The notes under the pieces: generated by a model | What the model was told of the DNA's origin: nothing | The model's input: only the letters and a program-made list of their open reading frames with translations | Databases searched by the model: none | Program-made: the position numbers and the translations under genes | In this document: piece by piece, positions 18,166-26,432 of the stretch | Layout: the number at the start of each line of letters is the position of its first letter | Numbering within the stretch: position 1 is the first letter of the stretch | Origin: Polynucleobacter meluiroseus | GTDB taxonomy: Bacteria > Pseudomonadota > Gammaproteobacteria > Burkholderiales > Burkholderiaceae | Length of the DNA: 53,565 nt | Reading direction: 5' to 3' | NCBI GenBank assembly: GCA_945947155.1 | Contig: CAMEXM010000005.1 | Coordinates: 1-53,565 of the forward strand

Positions 18166-19692
18166 ATGAATTTGTATTCGGTATTAGAAAACGGATTTCC
18201 AAAAGATCGCCAGTCTTGCGCCCTAGAAACGCACGATGGTTTGTACTACTCCTGGAATGATCTGGAGCGCGCCACTGCGATGATGGCGAACTTACTCCAG
18301 GGTTTGGGTATACCAGCGGGCTCCCGCGTTGCAGTTCAAGTAGAAAAATCACCTGAGGCCCTGTTCTTGTATTTGGCTACCATCAAAGCGGGCTATGTTT
18401 ACCTCCCACTAAACACTGCCTACCAAGCTGCCGAGATCGAATACTTTATCCAAAATGCCGAACCCGCAGTCATGATTTGCAGCAGTAAGAATTTTTCTTG
18501 GGTATCGAAGATTGCATTTAAGTCAGGAACTCGCCATGTCTTTGCGCTCGATGACAACCGTACCGGAACCCTTTTAGAGCGGGCTGCAGTGCAAAGCGAT
18601 CGCTTTAAAACCATCGCCTGTAGCGACGATGATCTGGCTGCGATTCTGTATACCTCGGGCACTACCGGCCGTAGTAAAGGCGCTATGCTCACGCACAAAA
18701 ACCTGAGTAGTAATGCCTTAGTCTTGCAGAAATTTTGGGGCTGGAAAAAAGGCGATGTGTTGTTACATGCCTTGCCGATCTTTCATGTGCATGGACTGTT
18801 TGTTGCGGCCCATGGTGCTCTAATCAACGGCAGCAAAATGATTTGGCTACCCCGACTTGATACCGCCGCATTAATTGAGGGCCTGCCGCGCTCAACCGTG
18901 ATGATGGGTGTACCAACCTTCTATGTTCGTCTCTTAGCGGATAAAAACTTTACGAAGGCTGTATGCCGCAATATGCGCCTCTTTGTATCTGGATCAGCAC
19001 CGCTCCTAACCGAGACCTTCAATACTTTTAAAGAGTTAACCGGCGAAACTATTCTTGAGCGTTACGGCATGAGCGAAACCGTGATGTTGGTTTCAAATCC
19101 ATATAAGGGCGCCCGGGTTGGGGGTTCGGTTGGCTTGCCACTCACGGACGTGAAAGTCCGCGTGGTCGATGAAAACAATAAGCCATGTGCAGTTAATGCG
19201 ATTGGCAGCATTCAGGTAAAAGGACCCAATGTGTTTAAGGGTTACTGGCGCATGCCAGAAAAAACAGCTGAAGAATTCACCACCGATGGCTGGTTTAAAA
19301 CTGGCGATGTCGGCCGTTTCGGCGGCGTGGCCAACGGCGCTAAAGTGCCAGAAAACTATTTGTGCATCGTGGGGCGTAGCAAGGACTTAATTATCTCGGG
19401 TGGATACAACGTCTATCCAAAAGAAATTGAGAGCTTTATTGACGACATGGATGGCGTGGATGAGAGTGCTGTGATTGGTGTGCCGCATCCTGATTTTGGT
19501 GAGGCAGTGATGGCTATTGTGGTTGCAAAGCCAGGCGCCAAGCTGGATTCGAAAGCTATGATTGATGTGCTGAAGGGACAAATTGCGAACTTCAAAGTAC
19601 CGAAGCGCATTGAAATCGTTACTGACTTGCCACGCAATGCAATGGGTAAGGTGCAGAAGAATATTTTGCGTCAGCAATACACCGCCAAATAA
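18166..19692 (+). CDS. matB: Malonyl-CoA synthetase (MatB-like acyl-CoA ligase)
   Basis: A 508-residue member of the adenylate-forming ligase family that should make malonyl-CoA from malonate, CoA and ATP. It begins MNLYSVLENGFPKD. The AMP-binding P-loop is YTSGTTGRSKGAMLTH at about residues 162-177. Later come ERYGMSETVML, DGWFKTGDVG and the C-terminal hinge GRSKDLIISGGYNVYPKEIE with the catalytic Lys region near LPRNAMGKVQKN. Malonate specificity is inferred from similarity to MatB and from the malonyl-CoA decarboxylase directly upstream. ATG 18166 has GTGGGG in front; a TTG start further upstream is less likely. Confidence 0.92.
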   Translation: MNLYSVLENGFPKDRQSCALETHDGLYYSWNDLERATAMMANLLQGLGIPAGSRVAVQVEKSPEALFLYLATIKAGYVYLPLNTAYQAAEIEYFIQNAEPAVMICSSKNFSWVSKIAFKSGTRHVFALDDNRTGTLLERAAVQSDRFKTIACSDDDLAAILYTSGTTGRSKGAMLTHKNLSSNALVLQKFWGWKKGDVLLHALPIFHVHGLFVAAHGALINGSKMIWLPRLDTAALIEGLPRSTVMMGVPTFYVRLLADKNFTKAVCRNMRLFVSGSAPLLTETFNTFKELTGETILERYGMSETVMLVSNPYKGARVGGSVGLPLTDVKVRVVDENNKPCAVNAIGSIQVKGPNVFKGYWRMPEKTAEEFTTDGWFKTGDVGRFGGVANGAKVPENYLCIVGRSKDLIISGGYNVYPKEIESFIDDMDGVDESAVIGVPHPDFGEAVMAIVVAKPGAKLDSKAMIDVLKGQIANFKVPKRIEIVTDLPRNAMGKVQKNILRQQYTAK

Positions 19693-19704
19693 GGCGTCAG
19701 TTAG

Positions 19705-20523
19705 TTAAAGCCCAAAGGCCTTGCGACTCTCATTAAACATGAAGGCCGCTAGGAAAAATAACATTCCACCAAAGACGCGCTTGAGGTTGGCGGTATTCAT
19801 GCTGCGTGCAATTTTTGCTCCAAGCGGTGCTGTAAAAATACTTGCTGCCACGATACAGGCAACGGCTGGTAAGTAGATATAGCCCAGAGAGCCAGGGGGT
19901 AGGCCAGGCTGGTTCCAGCTACCTATCACGTAACCGATAGTAGCGGCGACTGCGATCGGAAAACCAAGGCCAGAAGCAGACGCCATCGCGGTATGCGTAG
20001 TCACGTTACACCAAATCATGAAGGGCACCGTGACGAATGCGCCGCCCGCACCTAGAAGGCTGGATAAGGCTCCCGTTAAAGCGCCAAATGAAAATAAACC
20101 AAGCTTTCCGGGTAGTTGACGTCCTGGCTTCGGCTTTTTGTTGATAAACATCTGGACCGAGGTGTAAACAATAAAGAGGGCAAAAAACAAAGAGAGCCAA
20201 CTGGTTGCAAAGGCATCAAATAATTCGCTGCCACCAATGAGGCCGCCCGCAATAATGCCTGGGCTTAGCGCAGTGACGAGTTTCCAGTCAATCGTGCCGT
20301 GCTTGTGGTGCGCCCGAATTGCAGAGAGTGATGTAAATAAAATGGTAGCCATGCCAGTGGCAATCGCCATGTGAACAATAATGCTCTGATCAAATTGCTG
20401 GTGATTAAATACAATAATCATGAAGGGCACAAGGATCATGCCGCCCCCAATGCCGAGCATGCCAGCCAATACGCCAGACACTGCCCCACATGCAAGCAAA
20501 ATTAAAATATCAATTAGTTCCAA
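19705..20523 (-). CDS. TauE/SafE-family membrane permease
   Basis: A 272-residue membrane protein with about eight helices arranged as two repeats. Each repeat carries a glycine-rich motif (GMLGIGGGMILVPF near residues 22-35 and SLLGAGGAFVTVPFM near residues 157-171), diagnostic of the TauE/SafE family of anion or sulfite/sulfonate exporters. The substrate cannot be deduced; being next to malonate genes makes an organic-acid role conceivable but not shown. The start seems to be TTG at 20523 with GGGGA 8 bases upstream. That ribosome site lies in the 3' end of the 6S RNA. It converges with matB. Confidence 0.85.
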   Translation of the reverse strand: MELIDILILLACGAVSGVLAGMLGIGGGMILVPFMIIVFNHQQFDQSIIVHMAIATGMATILFTSLSAIRAHHKHGTIDWKLVTALSPGIIAGGLIGGSELFDAFATSWLSLFFALFIVYTSVQMFINKKPKPGRQLPGKLGLFSFGALTGALSSLLGAGGAFVTVPFMIWCNVTTHTAMASASGLGFPIAVAATIGYVIGSWNQPGLPPGSLGYIYLPAVACIVAASIFTAPLGAKIARSMNTANLKRVFGGMLFFLAAFMFNESRKAFGL

Positions 20524-20526
20524 ACT

Positions 20527-20700
20527 GAATTCCCCGCCTTAGCCGCTAGGCCCTTATCCTGAACCCTCGGGTTCAAGGTGGAGCGGCCGCCATGCTTCGG
20601 GTGCACTAAGCAGCGCAGGGAGTGAACAGCTCGAGGCTGCCACTGTACGGTTGCGAAACGCTCACGCCCACATTGCAAAGATCGCTCCGTATGCTTGCGC
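20527..20700 (-). ncRNA. ssrS: 6S RNA
   Basis: The minus strand carries CACCTTGAACCCGAGGGTTC at about 20562-20583, nearly identical to the conserved 3' stem of E. coli 6S RNA (CACCUUGAACCAAGGGUUCA). Upstream TTTGCAATGTGGGCG fits the 5' arm. The position directly after zapA is the classic location of ssrS. 6S RNA binds sigma70 RNA polymerase and lowers transcription in stationary phase by mimicking an open promoter. Ends are estimated to about 10 bases. A small open frame here, spanning 20514-20702, has no protein-like features. Confidence 0.88.
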
Positions 20701-20706
20701 ATCGGT

Positions 20707-21081
20707 TCAAAGATCTATTGGCCTTGGCGAGCCAGGCAGGGAAAGAGTTTGCAGCAATGCATCCACTTGCAACTCGAGGCCTTTGATTTCAGCTTCGAGT
20801 CGCGCTACCTCATCCGGATGGATTGCAGCGGACTGCGTTGATAACTGCGCTACAGCATCTACAGCTAGACGTTTACTTGAAATCAGATCGCCGGCAAGCT
20901 TAAGCGCGGCCATCATAGTTGCACGCTCGATGCTGCGGTTACCTCCCGTAATCGCCAGCTGAATTTGTTCGTCAACCAAAGTGCAGGCCTCGCGTAAAAG
21001 GGGCTCATGCTCGGCGGAAGTAGCCAGCGTAATTTTTTGGCCTGCGAGCGTGACCTCAATGCGTTGTTGGCTCATGATCAT
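20707..21081 (-). CDS. zapA: Cell division protein ZapA
   Basis: A 124-residue ZapA that binds FtsZ filaments and stabilises the Z ring. The N-terminal globular part has IEVTLAGQKITLAT; the middle has REACTLVDEQIQLA and ERATMMAALKLAGDLI, followed by a coiled coil from about residue 75. Two start codons are possible, ATG 21081 and ATG 21075 (MSQQRIEV); the second matches other ZapA proteins. It overlaps the upstream ZapB-like gene by about 26 bases and is followed by 6S RNA. Confidence 0.93.
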   Translation of the reverse strand: MIMSQQRIEVTLAGQKITLATSAEHEPLLREACTLVDEQIQLAITGGNRSIERATMMAALKLAGDLISSKRLAVDAVAQLSTQSAAIHPDEVARLEAEIKGLELQVDALLQTLSLPGSPRPIDL

Positions 21082-21334
21082 CGCCTGAAATAGTAGGGTT
21101 AGGTTCGTCAGCAGTTAGCAAGTTCAGTTGCCGTGTATCAGTTTGCTCGGGCAGTCGACTCAAAATGTGTTGGATACGATTTTGTGCATCCGCTATCTTG
21201 GTTTCGAGCCGCGCGCGATCTTGGTGCGCCTCATCAATGGCTTTGCTAGCCAGCGTGAGTTTGTCTTTCAGTCGAGCTATTGCTCGGTTTAAATTACCTA
21301 AGGAAGACTCTGAAGAGGGGAACGAATCGCTCAT
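21056..21334 (-). CDS. Small coiled-coil protein, ZapB-like, upstream of zapA
   Basis: A 92-residue acidic protein. After a short Ser-rich N-terminus, residues 12-60 form a continuous heptad-like helix (LNRAIARLKDKLTLASKAID, then RLETKIADAQNRIQHILSRL). The rest is polar and unordered. A short coiled-coil protein coupled to zapA is typical of Burkholderiales and resembles ZapB (DUF904), which layers over the Z ring through ZapA. Overlap with zapA supports coupled translation. Homology to ZapB is inferred from context and heptads, not from a diagnostic motif. Confidence 0.7.
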   Translation of the reverse strand: MSDSFPSSESSLGNLNRAIARLKDKLTLASKAIDEAHQDRARLETKIADAQNRIQHILSRLPEQTDTRQLNLLTADEPNPTISGDDHEPTTH

Positions 21335-21389
21335 TGCTACATTGTAGCCTCTGAATTAGGCTTTGAGCAGCACTGGCATACCTGGTTTA

Positions 21390-22160
21390 TTACCGAGCCA
21401 GGACAATCCACCGCTTGTCTATCTTGGTTAGCTCAATGCGTCCATCAAATAGATCAATGAGGGCCTGATGGGTTAGTGGATCATTACTTTTACCCTGGTG
21501 ATGGATCCCTTTCTTGCCCAAAAGAATCAGGTTCTCTGCCTGCAAGGCAAACTGAATTTCATGCATGACCGTGATGCTGGTTTTACCCTGATCAGACAGT
21601 GCGGTTTGCCATTGAAGCCAATCCGCCTGATGCGGTGGGTCTAGATTGGCGATCGGCTCATCCATCAGGACGATGCTGGCTTGAACGGCAAAGAGCCTAG
21701 CAAGCAAAACGCGCTGACGCTCGCCCCCCGACAGTTGATTAAAAAAGCGCTCACGCAAGCCCCAGACATCGGTTTGCCGCATGGCGTGTTCCACAATGCC
21801 GCAATCTTCCTCGCTTGGAATGCAGAGCCAGTTTTGATGGGGAAGGCGACCCAGCATAGCAATCTCGTATACCCGCAGAGCGAAATCAAGGCTATCTAGG
21901 GTTGCCGTTGCCTGCTCAAGCCAAGCAATTTGTTGCGCACGCGCCTTGATTGCAATCGAGCGAAGCTCTGCTCCCCCAATCTGAATCGAACCCTCATAGG
22001 ATAAGAGTCCAGCTAAAGCTTGCACTAGGGTGGACTTACCTGCTCCGTTCGGGCCGACAATGCTAGTCCACTCACCCCCGGGAATAGTGAGATCGATATT
22101 TTGTAAAACAATGGTGTTACCGCGGGATAGCGACACATTACGCAACTCTATTGGGCTCAT
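21390..22160 (-). CDS. btuD: ABC transporter ATPase for cobalamin uptake (BtuD)
   Basis: A 256-residue FepC/BtuD-type ATPase. Walker A is GPNGAGKSTLVQAL at about residues 36-49, the signature LSGGERQRVLLARLF near 141-155 and Walker B VLMDEPIANLD near 161-171, followed by the switch His in VMHEIQFAL. It drives import of vitamin B12 from the periplasm through BtuC. The substrate is assigned from the linked btuB/btuF genes and cobalamin riboswitch. It overlaps btuC by 4 bases and ends the operon; weak similarity to heme or iron ATPases is a property of the whole family. Confidence 0.9.
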   Translation of the reverse strand: MSPIELRNVSLSRGNTIVLQNIDLTIPGGEWTSIVGPNGAGKSTLVQALAGLLSYEGSIQIGGAELRSIAIKARAQQIAWLEQATATLDSLDFALRVYEIAMLGRLPHQNWLCIPSEEDCGIVEHAMRQTDVWGLRERFFNQLSGGERQRVLLARLFAVQASIVLMDEPIANLDPPHQADWLQWQTALSDQGKTSITVMHEIQFALQAENLILLGKKGIHHQGKSNDPLTHQALIDLFDGRIELTKIDKRWIVLAR

Positions 22161-23125
22161 ACGCTTATCCCATAGGTCTGACGCCGGAGTAGTAACAGTA
22201 AATAAGAGCCACCGAGCACTGCGGTCACAATTCCGACCGGAAGTTCAAGGGGTGCCATGATCGTACGCGCCAGTAAATCCGAGGCCAGTAATAGGATGCC
22301 ACCAGCCAAGCTGGACATCAGCAGATGCATGCGTTGGGAGCCGTTAGCAAAGCGCCGAACCAGGTGGGGCGCTGCAAGACCGATAAATGCAATGAGTCCG
22401 GTTTGGGCTACCGCCGCGCCAGTAGCCAGGGCAAGAACGGCAATCAAACCAAGGCGCATTTGATCAATCGGAAGACCAAGGGTTTTGGCAGTACTTTCAC
22501 CAAGGCTGAGGGCATTCAAGGCTGCACTCAAGAATAGCGCTACTGCAATAGAGAAAATCCAAACGAGTAGCATAAGGTAGACGCTGTGCCAATCCAGTAG
22601 GCTAGTGTTGCCGAGCATGAATGCCTGAAAGCGCTGATAGAGATCGGGGCGAACAAAAGTAAAGAGGGCATTACCTGCACCAAGAATGACACTAATTACT
22701 ACACCCGATAGTAAAAGGCGTAGGGAGCTGCGATAACCACCAGCCAGAATTAGCGCCGCAAAAACACCCAGTAGCGCACCAATAAACGCACCGCTGTTGA
22801 GTCCAATTAATGCAAGCCCAGTATTAGCAATCGCGTGGGAAAAGCCTAGAACAAGTGCGACACCCATTAAGGCGCCCGATGCACTGCCAAGTAAATAGGG
22901 ATCGGCCAACGGATTACGAAAAACACCCTGCGCAATCGCACCAGCTAAGCCCAGCAGAGCGCCTGCCAGCCATGCTCCCGCTGAACGCGGTAAGCGGATG
23001 TCCAATACGATTGCAGCGTCAGCGTTCCAAGCAATCCCACCGCTACCCAGCAATGCACCCAAGCACAGCAATGCGATGCTCAGAACCAATAAGGCGAACA
23101 CACGGGGAAATAAAGTAGGGCGCAT
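22157..23125 (-). CDS. btuC: Cobalamin ABC transporter permease (BtuC)
   Basis: A 322-residue FecCD-family permease with about ten membrane helices. Characteristic stretches are DIRLPRSAGAWLAGALLGLA, GSASGALMGVALV and the coupling region GLAAPHLVRRFANGSQRMH, then a C-terminal ELPVGIVTAVLGGSYLLLLL. Two copies should pair with two BtuD subunits and the periplasmic BtuF. ATG 23125 (MRPTLFPRVFALL) is preferred, leaving 11 bases after the btuF stop; a longer frame begins inside btuF at 23164. Confidence 0.92.
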   Translation of the reverse strand: MRPTLFPRVFALLVLSIALLCLGALLGSGGIAWNADAAIVLDIRLPRSAGAWLAGALLGLAGAIAQGVFRNPLADPYLLGSASGALMGVALVLGFSHAIANTGLALIGLNSGAFIGALLGVFAALILAGGYRSSLRLLLSGVVISVILGAGNALFTFVRPDLYQRFQAFMLGNTSLLDWHSVYLMLLVWIFSIAVALFLSAALNALSLGESTAKTLGLPIDQMRLGLIAVLALATGAAVAQTGLIAFIGLAAPHLVRRFANGSQRMHLLMSSLAGGILLLASDLLARTIMAPLELPVGIVTAVLGGSYLLLLLRRQTYGISV

Positions 23126-23136
23126 ACCGCAGACTA

Positions 23137-24045
23137 TCACTTGGGCAGTGAGCGCATCGCGCAATCAGCAATCAGAGCAGCTGCTTCACCCATGCGTGGG
23201 CCGGGACGAACTAGTACGTCGGCTTGCGCTGCCGAAAAGAAGCAGACCCGATTACCCTGAATTGCCGGAATGGATTTCCAGCCGGGGCGCTGCGCCAACT
23301 GTTTTGGTGATGCTTCAGTACTCATAATCAAGTCTGGCTTTGACTGCACTACGAATTCTGGGTTGATCTTCGGAAATGCGCCCATCTTTTCCGTAGCAAT
23401 GTTTTGCATGTCCAGTCGATCAAGTAACTCGCCGATAAAGGAGGTTTTGCCAGCCGCAAAGGGCGCAGCGTTCACTTCAAAGTAAACCCGCGCTGCTTTT
23501 TGTGAGGGTGATAGCGCGCGATTGGCCCGAGCAATGTCAAGTTGGATACGATCCCATACTGCGCCGGATTCAGTAGAGCCCAAGACTACATCCAGCTGCC
23601 GTAAAGTGCGCTGTACATCGGCGAGGGACTGCACATCAAATGCAGCAACTGAAAGACCCAATGACTGCAGGCGCGCAATGAGTGGCGATGATTTTTCAAC
23701 CAAGACCAAGTCTGGCTTTAAGCGAACAATGCCCTCAATATTGGCATCGGCAATGCCGCCCAGGCGCGGCAAAGCATCAAGCGATTTTGGCCAGTTGGAG
23801 AAGCGATCGACCCCCACTAAAGCAGAACACTTGCCCAGTGCGCAAACAGACTCGGTCAGAGAGGGAAGCATACTAACTACGCGCTGGGCAGGACTAGCGA
23901 GGCGAACCTCACTTCCCCGATCATCTTTGATAGCAATGCTTGCCGATGCACAAGCGCTAACAAATGAAAAGCACATTGCAATACTAAGCAGTACATTCTT
24001 GTTTGAAGCCTTGCTTGGCTGTTGTCGCGTGCTGATCATATGCAA
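23137..24045 (-). CDS. btuF: Periplasmic cobalamin-binding protein (BtuF)
   Basis: A 302-residue substrate-binding protein. An N-terminal hydrophobic stretch (NVLLSIAMCFSFVSACASAS, about residues 17-36) is a signal peptide. The mature part starts with IAIKDDRGSEVRLASPAQRV, then SMLPSLTESVCALG and VGVDRFSNWP, typical of BtuF (Pfam periplasmic binding protein 2). KPDLVLVEKSSP and KPDLIMSTEASP are the paired lobes' core strands. It delivers B12 to BtuCD. It lies 6 bases after the btuB stop. Confidence 0.9.
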   Translation of the reverse strand: MHMISTRQQPSKASNKNVLLSIAMCFSFVSACASASIAIKDDRGSEVRLASPAQRVVSMLPSLTESVCALGKCSALVGVDRFSNWPKSLDALPRLGGIADANIEGIVRLKPDLVLVEKSSPLIARLQSLGLSVAAFDVQSLADVQRTLRQLDVVLGSTESGAVWDRIQLDIARANRALSPSQKAARVYFEVNAAPFAAGKTSFIGELLDRLDMQNIATEKMGAFPKINPEFVVQSKPDLIMSTEASPKQLAQRPGWKSIPAIQGNRVCFFSAAQADVLVRPGPRMGEAAALIADCAMRSLPK

Positions 24046-24051
24046 AAATTA

Positions 24052-26004
24052 CTACATGGCATAACGTAAGCCAACAAAGACATTTGAACCTGGGGTGTTG
24101 TAGCCGTAGCTTAATTGGTAGTCTTTGTTGAGTACATTATTCCAGCGACCAAATAGGCTTACATTCTTTTCGAGTTGATAGCTAGCGTATAGGTTTAATA
24201 GTGCATAACCGCCCATATTGCCTGTATTGTCAAAATCAGTTCTACGTCCTTGTAAGGTACTTTCAACACCGGTTACTAGCTTATTGAGCTGGCGTTCAAC
24301 CCCTACATTACCAAACTGTTTTGCACGCTTTGCCAGTACATATCCCGTACTTTGATCTATTGGATTTTGCTGATCAAATGATGCCTTGAGGGCGTAATTC
24401 CAAACTCGCGCAGTCGATCCAATAGAGACTCCATTTATCTTTGCATTGGCTACGTTACCGGCACACCCGAATGCATACCCTGCAGGACAGCCGCTCGATG
24501 TGTATTGGATGAGATTGGTAATCGTATTGCTATAGGCAATAACTCTGGCGTCAAACGATTTGGTTTCATAAAAAATACCGGCCTCTGTATTCTTACTTTT
24601 TTCTGGTAGAAGGCTGGATACCCCATACCCTGGGTAATAGAGATCAAAAAAGGATGGCGCCTTGAACGCAGTTCCATGATTTACATTGACTCGCCATTCT
24701 TTTGTAAAAAAATACCCATAAGCAATACTTCCAGTACTTTGAGGTCCATAGCCGGTTATGTTGTCATTCCGAAAGCTAATGCTAGCTAAATTTGATCCGC
24801 GTTTGAGCTGGTAAGCCGCCGCTACCGAATTTGTATTTTGCTCTTGACTAATGTTTCCGGAGGTTGCGAATGCAGATTGAGTCCTTCGTTCCGCAACCAA
24901 TTGCAGCAAGTCTGAACCCAGCTTGATGTCATTCTGCCAGGTATAGATATTTTGCTTGCTATTGGCAACTGCGTTAGAGCTAGGCGCAAGAGTTTGTCCA
25001 TTATCAGCAGAGACCGCAACCTGAAGCAGGCTATTCCAAATACGCGTAACTTGATTTTTAGAATACGCAGCAAGCGTGTTCAGTGTTGTGACACGATTAC
25101 TGATGACAGCGTAGTCAGAGAAATCAGGTTTGTATGCTGTTGCAGGATATTGGTTGTTGAGTCGGCTAGTGAGAAACTGCGCGCCTATCTCTTGTCCGGG
25201 CGCCCATAGCTGACTTAGTTGTCCGGTAGCACTGTCTTTTACATACCCTGTCCTGTTGGTAGGCCAGCCTGCAGAGCAATATGCATTTGAGCGGACGGAG
25301 CTTGGCTGGCTTGGGCTACAGGGATTGTTATTGGCGACACTATTAAACCCGGTTGATAGCTCCTGACTGGCACTGAACGAATAACGCGTCTTATTTTCAC
25401 CATCAATCGAGCCATAAATGCTGCCCTCAACAATGCTGGTGCCGTAGCTTCCATAGCCCGCAGAGCCCCCCGCTTGAAATGGGCCGCTTCCCTTTTTAGT
25501 AAAAATCTGAATTACGCCACCGATGGCCTCGGAGCCGTAAATACTACTTTGCGGCCCAAAAATAATTTCAATATGGTCAATCAGAGAGAGGGGTATTGCC
25601 GCCCATGCACTTGTACCGCTTAAGCTTGATTGAGTGCGGACACCATCAATTAAGACTAAGCTTTGACCGCCGCTAGTGCCCCTTAAAAATACGCTTGCAT
25701 TTGAGCCGGCTCCACCCTGTGTCGATATCTCGACACCACGCTGCCTTTGTAGTAATTCCACTAAGCTAGTTTGACCTGCTTGCGCAATCTCCTCGGCCCC
25801 AATGTAAATGTTATCCGCTAGGACATCACTTGTCTTGGTGGGCGTTCGTGTTGCGGTGACAATGATTGGGTTTAGGGAGTCGGCCGTGTTGGATACCGAT
25901 ACCGATGGAGTTTGTGCTACAGCATGTTGGAAGGGAATGATGCTAGATAAAAGCGCTGCTAACAATGCGGATACGCACTGTTTATTACTGAACTGCTGTT
26001 TCAT
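24052..26004 (-). CDS. btuB: TonB-dependent cobalamin receptor (BtuB)
   Basis: A 650-residue outer-membrane receptor (E. coli BtuB 614). A signal peptide (residues 1-30, ending in AVAQ) is followed by a TonB box-like NPIIVTATRTP near residues 44-54. The plug domain reads RQRGVEISTQGGAGSNASVF, LVLIDGVRTQSS and GPQSSIYGSEAIGGVIQIFT. A 22-strand barrel ends in the aromatic-flanked VFVGLRYAM. The cobalamin substrate is inferred from the riboswitch in its leader and from the downstream btuFCD genes. It is the first gene of the operon. Confidence 0.93.
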   Translation of the reverse strand: MKQQFSNKQCVSALLAALLSSIIPFQHAVAQTPSVSVSNTADSLNPIIVTATRTPTKTSDVLADNIYIGAEEIAQAGQTSLVELLQRQRGVEISTQGGAGSNASVFLRGTSGGQSLVLIDGVRTQSSLSGTSAWAAIPLSLIDHIEIIFGPQSSIYGSEAIGGVIQIFTKKGSGPFQAGGSAGYGSYGTSIVEGSIYGSIDGENKTRYSFSASQELSTGFNSVANNNPCSPSQPSSVRSNAYCSAGWPTNRTGYVKDSATGQLSQLWAPGQEIGAQFLTSRLNNQYPATAYKPDFSDYAVISNRVTTLNTLAAYSKNQVTRIWNSLLQVAVSADNGQTLAPSSNAVANSKQNIYTWQNDIKLGSDLLQLVAERRTQSAFATSGNISQEQNTNSVAAAYQLKRGSNLASISFRNDNITGYGPQSTGSIAYGYFFTKEWRVNVNHGTAFKAPSFFDLYYPGYGVSSLLPEKSKNTEAGIFYETKSFDARVIAYSNTITNLIQYTSSGCPAGYAFGCAGNVANAKINGVSIGSTARVWNYALKASFDQQNPIDQSTGYVLAKRAKQFGNVGVERQLNKLVTGVESTLQGRRTDFDNTGNMGGYALLNLYASYQLEKNVSLFGRWNNVLNKDYQLSYGYNTPGSNVFVGLRYAM

Positions 26005-26169
26005 GATGAACCTTCTGCCGTCGAATCACCAAGCCAACTTCCCCGTTAGCCGAGTCGAACAGAACTTCATGGGCGCGAGTCCAGAACGTCAATATGTACG
26101 GCACATGGAATCCATGCGAACGCTTCTATCGGCGCGCGAAGGATCCCCGTCCGCAAAATTCCACCTGTT
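26005..26169 (-). promoter_or_regulatory. btuB leader between riboswitch and start codon
   Basis: This 165-base untranslated stretch holds no gene. On the minus strand it runs from just after the B12 box to the ribosome site AGAAGG in front of ATG 26004. It probably carries the switching structure. I could not resolve whether control is by terminator or by hiding the ribosome site; no T-rich terminator tail is seen, which favours translational control. Confidence 0.5.
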
Positions 26170-26335
26170 TTGGCCGGTATCCGGGCTGGCAAATTCAAGA
26201 GCTTGACCTTCCCATGCGATTGACGCGCACAGTGGCTATATCCAAGTTCTCCGTACCAAGCTACAAGGTACATTTGCTTACCGTTGCGGGGGCAGCACAC
26301 GTTTAAATAGTGTTTCCCGTTTAACTTCATTGCAA
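26170..26335 (-). promoter_or_regulatory. Cobalamin (adenosylcobalamin) riboswitch
   Basis: The minus strand shows the ordered core of a B12 riboswitch. ACGGGAAACAC (GGGAA at 26318-26314) leads into GTGCTGCCCCCGCAACGGTAA, followed by GCCACTGTGCG, GGGAAGGTCAA and the B12 box GCCAGCCCGGATACCGGCC at 26190-26172. These are the conserved joints of the class. The 165-base leader that follows up to the btuB start holds the expression platform. When B12 is plentiful, btuB and the linked btuFCD should be shut off. Outer boundaries are estimated. Confidence 0.95.
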
Positions 26336-26375
26336 CGCAATAAAGCACCATAACCCTTCAATAATACTGCATTTA

Positions 26376-26400
26376 AGACCCCCAAATATTGGGGTTTTTA
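26376..26400 (+). terminator. Terminator-like hairpin upstream of the Crp/Fnr gene
   Basis: The sequence ACCCCCAAATATTGGGGTTTTT forms a stem CCCCAA/TTGGGG with a 3-base loop and a T5 tail on the plus strand. No plus-strand gene ends here, so it may stop antisense transcripts into the regulator or serve as an operator for the gene starting at 26433. Its function is unproven. Confidence 0.45.
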
Positions 26401-26432
26401 CTAACTACGCCTACAATGGCATAGTAAAAACA

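Noticed and set aside
20514-20702. Short open frame on the minus strand over the 6S RNA
   Set aside because: The conserved 6S arms explain the sequence; the frame has no protein-like features.
26067-26351. Open frame of 94 codons on the minus strand upstream of btuB
   Set aside because: It overlaps the cobalamin riboswitch core and shows no protein family character.
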